DNA from: Pseudomonadota bacterium
GTDB lineage: Bacteria; Pseudomonadota; Alphaproteobacteria; Rhizobiales; Hyphomicrobiaceae
Length of the DNA: 12,048 nucleotides
Assembly (NCBI GenBank): GCA_023387235.1
Contig: JAEWIJ010000195.1
Location: 1 to 12,048 of the forward strand
Direction of reading: 5' to 3'
Part shown: positions 7,147 to 12,048 of the stretch, piece after piece
Layout: the number at the start of each line of letters is the position of its first letter
Position numbering within the stretch: the first letter of the stretch is position 1
Program-made: the position numbers and the translations under genes
The notes under the pieces: generated by a model
What the model was told of the DNA's origin: nothing
Database searches by the model: none
The model's input: only the letters and a program-made list of their open reading frames with translations

Positions 7147-8093
7147 GACGATATCGGCATTGCTGGATAAGCCCGATGCTGGTCGCGATGACGCTGGCCC
7201 TCGCGCCACCGGCACTGGCGCAAACCTGTACGGTGTCGATTACGAGTATGAGTTTCGGCACCGACGTCGACACCCTGACGGGATCGGCCACGGATACGAC
7301 CGCGACGCTCGACTACAATTGCACGGGCGAGGGCACGGAACGCGTTCTCATCTGTGTCTATCTTGGCGAGGGCAGTGTGCCGGCGAGCGGCAACCGGCGC
7401 ATGTCGAATGGAAGCGGCGATTTCCTCTCCTACGAGCTCTACAGCAACGCCGAGAGGTCCGTGGTCTGGGGAAGCGCCGGCAGCGGTACGCCGCCGCCGA
7501 TCGTCGCGCAACTGACGGGAGGAACGGCTTCCGGACAGGCGATCATTTACGGGCGCGTATTCGGCAGCCAGTTCAGCACGCCGCCGGCGTCTTATGCGTC
7601 GACATTCTCCGGCGGCGACATCAATGCCCTCTACCGCGTAACGGAGGACAACGATTGCACGACGCCGAGCGGCACGCAGGCGTCCTCTTCACCCTTCAAC
7701 GTCTCGGCGGCGGTGGCGAAGGAGTGCCTCGTGACGACCTCGCCCGTGAGCTTCGGTTCGCACGGTATTCTGAAAAGCAATGTCGATGCGGAGGGGGCTG
7801 TGAACGTGCGGTGCACGCCCGCCACCGACTATTCGATCAGGCTCGATGGCGGTGACGCGGCGGCGGCACCGGTCGCGCGGCAGATGTCCAGGGGCGCTGC
7901 GAGCATCACATACGGCCTTTATAGAAACGACGCGCGCGACCTTCCCTGGGGTGAGACCGAGGGGGCTACGGTGACAGGCAGCGGCAACGGCACCGTGCAG
8001 TCGCATGCCGTCTATGGCCGCGTCCCCCCGCAGACGACGCCGGTGCCGGGGCTGTACACGGACACGGTGATCGTGACCGTGGACTACCACTGA
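7143..8093 (+). CDS. Two-domain SCPU protein, probable pilus tip adhesin
   Basis: Secreted protein of 316 residues with a signal peptide (1-27, ending PALAQ) and two SCPU-like domains. The N-terminal domain (about 28-175) has cysteines 29, 60, 71 and 172, with the late motif IIYGRVFGSQFSTPPASY (134-151). The C-terminal domain (about 185-316) has C195 and C224. It closely follows the pilin at 3533: SNVDAEGAVNVRC, ITYGLYRND, and YGRVPPQTTPVPGLYTDTV ending in DYH. In Csu pili the last gene encodes a two-domain tip adhesin (CsuE type), with an N-terminal binding domain and a C-terminal pilin domain that joins the shaft; the position and architecture here match. What it binds cannot be read from the sequence. 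It starts within the usher stop (ATGA), with GGGAG 10 bases upstream. It ends 15 bases from the convergent fumC stop. Calling it an ordinary minor pilin is the main alternative. Confidence 0.85.
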   Translation: MRRYRHCWISPMLVAMTLALAPPALAQTCTVSITSMSFGTDVDTLTGSATDTTATLDYNCTGEGTERVLICVYLGEGSVPASGNRRMSNGSGDFLSYELYSNAERSVVWGSAGSGTPPPIVAQLTGGTASGQAIIYGRVFGSQFSTPPASYASTFSGGDINALYRVTEDNDCTTPSGTQASSSPFNVSAAVAKECLVTTSPVSFGSHGILKSNVDAEGAVNVRCTPATDYSIRLDGGDAAAAPVARQMSRGAASITYGLYRNDARDLPWGETEGATVTGSGNGTVQSHAVYGRVPPQTTPVPGLYTDTVIVTVDYH

Positions 8094-8108
8094 GTGCTGT
8101 GCGCCTCC

Positions 8109-9497
8109 TCAACCCGGCGAGATCATGTTCTCGGGGCGCACAATGGCGTCGAAGTCGGCTTCGGAGATGCCTTCCTTCAGCGCCTCCTCGCGGAGCGTCG
8201 TGCCGTTCTTGTGCGCGGTCTTGGCGATCTTCGCGGCTTTGTCGTAGCCGTACTTCGGTGCCAGCGCGGTGACGAGCATGAGGCTGCGATCGAGGCCGGC
8301 CTTGATGTTGTCCTCGCGCGCCTCGATGCCGACGACACAGTTGTCGGTGAAGGACACGGCCGCATCCGCGAGCAGGCGCACGGACTGCAGGAAGTTGTAC
8401 GCCATGACGGGATTGAAGACGTTCAGCTCGAAGTGCCCCGACGCGCCGGCGAATGTGATGGCGGCCTGATTGCCGAACACCTGTGTGCAGACCATGGTGA
8501 GCGCCTCGCACTGCGTCGGGTTCACCTTGCCCGGCATGATCGAGGAGCCCGGCTCATTCTCCGGCAGGCTCAACTCGCCGAGCCCCGAGCGCGGACCCGA
8601 GCCGAGAAAGCGAATGTCGTTCGCGATCTTGAAGAGCGAGGCCGCGACCGTGTTGATCGCGCCGTGCGTCATGACCATGGCGTCGTGCGCCGCGAGCGCC
8701 TCGAACTTGTTCGGCGCCGTCGTGAAGGCGAGGCCGGTGATGACGGCAATGCGCTCGGCAACCTTCTCGGCGAAGCCGACCGGCGCATTGAGGCCGGTGC
8801 CGACCGCGGTGCCGCCTTGCGCGAGCTCCATGAGGCTCGGCATGGTCTGCTCGATGCGCGCAATGCCGTTGCGCACCTGCGCCGCATAGCCCGAGAACTC
8901 CTGGCCGAGCGTGATCGGCGTCGCGTCCTGCGTGTGCGTGCGGCCGATCTTGATGATCTTCGTCCAGGCTTCCGCCTTCGCATCGAGCGCCGCGAGCAGG
9001 TGGCGCAACGCCGGCAGCAGATCGTGATGGATCTGCTCGGCGCAGGCAACGTGCATGGCCGTCGGGTAGGTGTCGTTCGACGACTGGCTCATGTTGACGT
9101 GGTCGTTCGGGTGCACGGGCTTCTTCGAGCCCATCTCGCCGCCGAGCATCTCGATGGCGCGGTTCGAGATCACCTCGTTCGCATTCATGTTCGACTGCGT
9201 GCCCGAGCCCGTCTGCCACACGACGAGCGGGAAGTGCTCGTCGAGCTTGCCGTCGATGACTTCCTGCGCCGCGGCGACGATCGTCTCGCCGAGCTTCTTG
9301 TCGAGCCGGCCCAGCGCCATGTTCGTCTCGGCGGCGGCCCGCTTGACGATCCCGAGGGCGCGGACCACCGGTACAGGCTGCTTCTCCCAGCCGATCTTGA
9401 AGTTGCCGAGCGAGCGCTGCGCCTGCGCGCCCCAGTAGCGGGTGGCGTCCACCTGGATCGGGCCGAAGGTGTCGGTCTCGGTGCGGGTCTTGCTCAT
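8109..9497 (-). CDS. fumC: Class II fumarate hydratase
   Basis: Cytosolic, iron-independent fumarase of the citric acid cycle (fumarate plus water to L-malate), 462 residues, the normal length. Catalytic numbering coincides with E. coli FumC: H188 in GRTHTQDATP and S318 in the mobile loop GSSIMPGKVNP (317-327), with K324 and N326. Other signatures: TGSGTQSNMNANEVI (96-110), HPNDHVNMSQSSND (129-142), and GTGLNAPVGFAEKVAERI (233-250). The adjacent ATG giving MSKTRTETDTFGPIQVD is the conserved start; an upstream in-frame ATG at 9608 would add 37 residues that look non-coding. Argininosuccinate lyase, aspartase and adenylosuccinate lyase share the loop. Aspartase is the nearest alternative, but the B-site residues HPND and the length fit FumC. 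Transcribed away from the ParA-like trio and toward the pilus operon. Confidence 0.95.
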   Translation of the reverse strand: MSKTRTETDTFGPIQVDATRYWGAQAQRSLGNFKIGWEKQPVPVVRALGIVKRAAAETNMALGRLDKKLGETIVAAAQEVIDGKLDEHFPLVVWQTGSGTQSNMNANEVISNRAIEMLGGEMGSKKPVHPNDHVNMSQSSNDTYPTAMHVACAEQIHHDLLPALRHLLAALDAKAEAWTKIIKIGRTHTQDATPITLGQEFSGYAAQVRNGIARIEQTMPSLMELAQGGTAVGTGLNAPVGFAEKVAERIAVITGLAFTTAPNKFEALAAHDAMVMTHGAINTVAASLFKIANDIRFLGSGPRSGLGELSLPENEPGSSIMPGKVNPTQCEALTMVCTQVFGNQAAITFAGASGHFELNVFNPVMAYNFLQSVRLLADAAVSFTDNCVVGIEAREDNIKAGLDRSLMLVTALAPKYGYDKAAKIAKTAHKNGTTLREEALKEGISEADFDAIVRPENMISPG

Positions 9498-9548
9498 GGG
9501 GCGGTCCGGTCCTGCGCTATTCGGGCGGTTTTTCGTGCTGCGAGAGGC

Positions 9549-9576
9549 ATTAAGCCGGGGGACGACGGAGCGCAAG
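9549..9576 (-). promoter_or_regulatory. Candidate fumC promoter
   Basis: On the minus strand, CTTGCG (9576-9571) and CTTAAT (9554-9549) are 16 bases apart, 51 bases upstream of the fumC ATG. Both hexamers match the consensus only partly. Confidence 0.3.
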
Positions 9577-9678
9577 GGGTGGTGGGCGCGTCGGCAGCAT
9601 TGAGACAACTTCCGGTGGCGCTGCCGGACAGCGTGTCTTAAACACTTTGGATCAGGTCATTTCTTATAGCGTTGTCCT

Positions 9679-9686
9679 GGGGGGAG
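9679..9686 (+). promoter_or_regulatory. G-rich ribosome-binding site close to the ParA-like start
   Basis: Six G residues followed by AG end one base before the ATG at 9688. Pairing through the first G residues leaves a workable 5-6 base spacing, and no other in-frame start nearby is better, so the ATG at 9688 is kept. Confidence 0.5.
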
Positions 9687-9687
9687 T

Positions 9688-10941
9688 ATGTGGTCGTGGA
9701 TTGCTGACTTAATCAAACTCGTCACATTCAGGGATGCGGTGAGCGCAATTGCAGCTTTTGCCGCTTTGCTAAAAATCTACTTTGATCATCGTGCCTTGAA
9801 GGAGACGAGAGCGGACCGTGCTGCTGCTCATAAAGCCCGCGACGAGGCGTATAGCGTGCGGGACGAAGCTGTCAGTAATCGCAAGAGCGCGATGGTTGAA
9901 TTGGCCCATCAAGAGGCCGAATCCCGTATTCGACAGGAGGCACTTGATGCTGCTTACAGAGAACTTGAGCGCGTTCGGGACGGAGTCGAGCGGGAGAAGA
10001 GCAAGCTCGAACAACTTCTGACGACCTTGCGTGAGAGCGAGACAGGCATATGGGCGACATTTCCGCGAGACCCGCCATTTGTGAATTTTGACGCTCGCAT
10101 GGGAGAGCGAAAACCACTCGTCCTCACGGTCGCGAACAACAAAGGAGGAGTCGGTAAGACTACGCTCGTAGGAAACCTAATCGCGCATTTTGATACTGGT
10201 CGCCGACTCAAGGTGCTTGCTATTGACCTCGACTATCAGGGGTCTCTCTCGACGATGCTCCGTAGCGAACAGGGGAATGCCAAAGATCGAAAGTCAGCAG
10301 TCAACGGCCTGTTGGAGCGAGGTGCTGGGATTGGCACTGTTTATGAGGCGACGCGAAAACTTGGCAGTCGCCTCAGTCGGAGCGAATTGGCGCCTGCCTT
10401 CTACGAGCTTGCGCTGTTTGAGGATCGTCTACTGGTAGAGTGGCTTCTTCAGGCTGGTGGAGACGATGTTCGTTATCGGCTTGCCAACGTGCTGCACAAC
10501 ACGGCCATAGCAGAGAAATTTGATATCGTTGTCATTGATGTGCCACCGAGGCTTACGACCGGTACCATAAATGCCCTCTGTGCAAGCACGCATGTTCTTA
10601 TACCGACGATATTTAATCCGATCGCTGCTGAACCGGTATCGAATTTCCTCGCCGCGTCGACTTTGCTCATGAACAAGCTGAACCCGACCTTGAACTTTAT
10701 CGGGGTAGTTGAGACAATGGTTCCGCGGAAGGGTGAGGGCGAGAAGGCGCGGTCGGAAGGACGGCGCCTGATTCAGGAGGCCCTGGATCTGTCGTTCCCG
10801 ACCATTCCAATTCTTGCCAGCAATGTACCTCGGCGCGCAGCAATGTCCGAAGGCGGCATTGCCTATTTGGAGAATCGCGAAGCAAGGACCATATTCGATG
10901 TGTTGGGGCGTGAACTCGGCAAGAGAATGGGGCTGAAATGA
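9688..10941 (+). CDS. Membrane-associated ParA/MinD-type ATPase with N-terminal coiled coil
   Basis: Protein of 417 residues in three parts. Residues 15-32 (FRDAVSAIAAFAALLKIYF region) are hydrophobic and may be a single membrane segment or amphipathic anchor. Residues about 38-118 are highly charged, rich in Glu, Arg, Lys and Ala, and look like a long coiled coil. The ATPase domain spans about 143-417. It has the deviant Walker A KGGVGKTT (152-159, with signature lysine K152 and P-loop K157), Walker A' DLDYQGSLS (180-188), and Walker B IVVIDVPP (280-287, D284). ParA/MinD proteins dimerise on ATP and position DNA or protein cargo, or act as switches. Canonical ParA lacks this N-terminal extension, and no ParB with a recognisable domain follows. 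The stop overlaps the next gene as ATGA. GC content is clearly lower than in fumC or the pilus genes, which suggests transfer. The ATPase class is firm; the cellular role is unknown. Confidence 0.85.
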   Translation: MWSWIADLIKLVTFRDAVSAIAAFAALLKIYFDHRALKETRADRAAAHKARDEAYSVRDEAVSNRKSAMVELAHQEAESRIRQEALDAAYRELERVRDGVEREKSKLEQLLTTLRESETGIWATFPRDPPFVNFDARMGERKPLVLTVANNKGGVGKTTLVGNLIAHFDTGRRLKVLAIDLDYQGSLSTMLRSEQGNAKDRKSAVNGLLERGAGIGTVYEATRKLGSRLSRSELAPAFYELALFEDRLLVEWLLQAGGDDVRYRLANVLHNTAIAEKFDIVVIDVPPRLTTGTINALCASTHVLIPTIFNPIAAEPVSNFLAASTLLMNKLNPTLNFIGVVETMVPRKGEGEKARSEGRRLIQEALDLSFPTIPILASNVPRRAAMSEGGIAYLENREARTIFDVLGRELGKRMGLK

Positions 10942-11153
10942 ATATCGGGCAGCTCAAGAGGGTGCTTAGGACCGCAGCGGACCTACAACGTGACGCCGGG
11001 AACGACGATGTAGCGCGCGATCTCACAGCTCTGGCCGCGAATCTGTTAAAGGACAAAAATACTGAGACTGTCGCGGCATTTGTGAAGCGGGTCGAGAAAG
11101 CCCGCAAACCGCCGGCACCCAAAGCAAAGGCGCCGAAGGTGCGAAAGAAGTAA
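10938..11153 (+). CDS. Small basic protein coupled to the ParA-like ATPase, 71 aa
   Basis: The start codon overlaps the ATPase stop as ATGA, with GGGG 5 bases upstream, so translation is probably coupled. Residues 1-55 are predicted helical (MNIGQLKRVLRTAADLQRDA, then DVARDLTALAANLL, then TVAAFVKRVEKA). Residues 56-71 are a disordered Lys/Pro/Ala tail (RKPPAPKAKAPKVRKK), strongly basic and similar to histone-H1-like nucleic-acid-binding tails. The helical part is clearly related to the N-terminus of the next protein (11196): MN-(I/V)-xx-LK-x-VL, A-x-DL, LL, V-x-AF, then P-x-APK. No known family is recognised. It could be a DNA-binding or adaptor partner that stimulates or recruits the ATPase, by analogy with small ParB-like partners. 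That is inference. Confidence 0.72.
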   Translation: MNIGQLKRVLRTAADLQRDAGNDDVARDLTALAANLLKDKNTETVAAFVKRVEKARKPPAPKAKAPKVRKK

Positions 11154-11172
11154 GGAGCCGGCGCGAGTAACA

Positions 11173-11199
11173 ATGAAAATTGACAGAGATCTGCGATGA
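11173..11199 (+). other. Possible 8-codon leader ORF overlapping the next start
   Basis: An ATG at 11173 opens MKIDRDLR and stops at a TGA (11197-11199) that overlaps the ATG at 11196 as ATGA. The downstream gene itself has only a weak ribosome site, so the mini-ORF could deliver ribosomes by termination-reinitiation. The nearest GGAG to the mini-ORF is 15 bases upstream, which is far. Such short ORFs arise easily by chance. Confidence 0.2.
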
Positions 11200-11693
11200 A
11201 CGTCACAGAGCTGAAAACCGTACTGAAAAGATTGGAGGAACTGTACGCAGCCGGGGGAGCAGGTCCGGCCGCCAAGGATTTGCGCAGCATCGCTGGCCTT
11301 CTCGATGGTCACGAAGATAAATCCGTCGATGCATTCATCGAGGAGACGCGTTCGCTCCTCGATCAGCCGAAGGTCGCAGCGCCCAAGACGCCGAAGGCAT
11401 TGGCAAACGTTTCCCTGATCGCGTCTTACGTCGAGCGCCTGCTAGGTGCCGGCATCGATCAGGCGCAGTTCGAGGCAGTTCTGGCAGAGTTGGATAGCGA
11501 CAAGCGTACGAGCCGCATCGAGTGGTTCGCGATCGCCAACGGATACCGGAATAGGCCGACGAACGGTACGTTCGAATTCAAGTTCAATAGTATTCCGGAG
11601 GCTCGGAAGTCTGTCCGTGACACTTTCATCGAACGTCACGAAGCCGCCAGCAAGCGCGGCATCATCGAGCGCCTCACCAAATGGGCGTCGTAG
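11196..11693 (+). CDS. Uncharacterised helical protein, 165 aa, sharing an N-terminal module with the preceding small protein
   Basis: Residues 1-55 (MNVTELKTVLKRLEELYAAG, then AKDLRSIAGLLDG, then SVDAFIEETRSLL) match the first 55 residues of the 71-residue protein just upstream. A linker QPKVAAPKTPKA (57-68) follows, where that protein has its Lys/Pro tail. Residues 69-165 form a second region: a helical part (LIASYVERLLGAGIDQAQFE), a mixed part (RIEWFAIANGYRNRPTNGTFEFKF) and a charged helical end (RKSVRDTFIERHEAASKRGI). No signal peptide or membrane segment is visible, so it is probably cytoplasmic. No family is recognised. The 42-base gap and common strand argue for one operon with the ATPase. 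One reading is that the two small proteins compete for, or bridge through, the same binding surface. That is inference. Confidence 0.75.
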   Translation: MNVTELKTVLKRLEELYAAGGAGPAAKDLRSIAGLLDGHEDKSVDAFIEETRSLLDQPKVAAPKTPKALANVSLIASYVERLLGAGIDQAQFEAVLAELDSDKRTSRIEWFAIANGYRNRPTNGTFEFKFNSIPEARKSVRDTFIERHEAASKRGIIERLTKWAS

Positions 11694-11944
11694 TTGAGGC
11701 CCCCTAGGTCCGCACTGGCAGCCCATTCCGCGCCGGCATTCCCTTAGACCAAAGTCGCAGCCATCCGCTCACGCCGCACGCGACATTCGCGTTTTCGGCC
11801 AATTCTGCCGCCTTTCCCAGCAATCCCCGGGGCCATGGGTCGCGCCCTCAAGGGCTGGAATGCCGGAGAATTATGCAGTAATCGCCCAAGGATTGGGCGC
11901 TACCCGGCAGCCCCGTCTCCCATCCCGCCCCCGCCGGCGCCCCC
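11694..11944. other. Non-coding gap between the ParA-like trio and the dehydrogenase
   Basis: No convincing gene is seen on either strand. The stretch holds a widely spaced perfect 10-base inverted repeat, CCGGCATTCC (11733-11742) and GGAATGCCGG (11857-11866), and the compact hairpin at 11883-11899. No intrinsic terminator with a T-run was found for the trio, and no tRNA or integrase remnant marks an insertion point. Confidence 0.5.
11883..11899. promoter_or_regulatory. Perfect 7-base inverted repeat before the dehydrogenase gene
   Basis: CGCCCAA and TTGGGCG flank GGA, 45 bases before the probable start at 11945. No T-run follows, so it is more likely an operator or a leader hairpin than a terminator. 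Confidence 0.35.
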
Positions 11945-12048
11945 ATGTGCCACGGAAGCTTGCTCGACGATGCCCTCGTACGCCTCGATGAGGCGGCCCG
12001 ACACCTCGATGTCGACCCCGACGTCGTCGAGAAGCTGAAATACGCCCG
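11945..12048 (+). CDS. Probable Glu/Leu/Phe/Val dehydrogenase, N-terminal fragment (runs off window)
   Basis: The first 34 codons read MCHGSLLDDALVRLDEAARH, then LDVDPDVVEKLKYA, and the frame is open to the window edge. The pattern LLDxALxRLDEAAxHLDVDPDVxEKL is, from memory, the N-terminal helix of bacterial glutamate-type dehydrogenases, which interconvert glutamate and 2-oxoglutarate with NAD(P). The catalytic and nucleotide-binding parts lie outside the window, so the call rests on 34 residues. There is no Shine-Dalgarno element before this ATG (the preceding bases are nearly all C and G), so the true start could be the TTG at 11960, or initiation may be atypical. The other-frame ORF over the same bases is Pro/Ser/Arg-rich and judged a shadow. 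Confidence 0.6.
   Translation, partial: MCHGSLLDDALVRLDEAARHLDVDPDVVEKLKYA

Noticed and set aside
5749..7215. Open frame of 488 codons on the minus strand opposite the usher
   Set aside because: It is antisense to a convincing usher and adhesin start, and its composition is that of a shadow frame.
8094..9641. Open frame of 515 codons on the plus strand opposite fumC
   Set aside because: The complementary frame encodes fumarase with all catalytic residues; this one is Arg/His/Val-rich with no family signature.
9633..9645. Imperfect palindrome GTGTCTTAAACAC between fumC and the ParA-like gene
   Set aside because: Only 4-base arms are perfect; this is expected by chance in an AT-rich gap, though it sits in a divergent promoter region.
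11180..11185. Perfect -35-like TTGACA before the 165-aa gene
   Set aside because: The 16-18 bases downstream offer no -10 element and already lie inside the gene.
11835..12038. Plus-strand ORF of 67 codons at the right end
   Set aside because: Pro/Ser-rich shadow in a different frame from the dehydrogenase N-terminus, with no ribosome site.

Overview
The window is high-GC DNA, most likely from a free-living alphaproteobacterium of the Rhizobiales/Hyphomicrobiales type. The evidence for this is the aroK-aroB pair with an N-terminally extended shikimate kinase, a class II fumarase close to the E. coli residue numbering, an alphaproteobacterial-style promoter (CTTGGC, 17 bases, CATAAT), and a 47-residue membrane protein of a kind I recall from Rhizobiales. 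The taxonomic placement is inference.

Layout. Positions 1-1256 (minus strand) hold a small one-helix membrane protein followed by a large exported proline-rich/helical protein that runs off the left edge. A divergent promoter region (1257-1503) separates them from aroK and aroB (plus strand, overlapping by 14 bases), which encode two enzymes of the shikimate pathway. A 255-base gap follows; it is AT-rich in the middle and holds several inverted repeats. It leads into a compact four-gene archaic (sigma, Csu-like) chaperone-usher pilus operon at 3533-8093: SCPU pilin, periplasmic chaperone, outer-membrane usher, and a two-domain SCPU protein that is probably the tip adhesin. Gene spacing there is tight (22-base gap, 29-base overlap, 4-base overlap). 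fumC lies convergently on the minus strand (8109-9497), 15 bases from the adhesin stop.

Divergent from fumC is a plus-strand trio (9688-11693) with visibly lower GC than its surroundings: about 48 percent on two 60-base lines counted by hand, against 63 percent in fumC and 72 percent in the usher. It encodes a ParA/MinD-type ATPase with an N-terminal hydrophobic segment and a long coiled coil, then two small proteins whose first 55 or so residues are clearly related to each other. I do not recognise this as a named system. It is the best candidate in the window for something undescribed: a membrane-tethered ParA machine with two paralogous small partners, probably acquired horizontally. After a 251-base gap, the start of a probable Glu/Leu/Phe/Val dehydrogenase runs off the right edge.

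Functionally, the window mixes housekeeping metabolism (aroK, aroB, fumC, probable gdh) with two accessory inserts, the surface pilus and the ParA trio. I see no tRNA, rRNA, CRISPR array, transposase or integrase.
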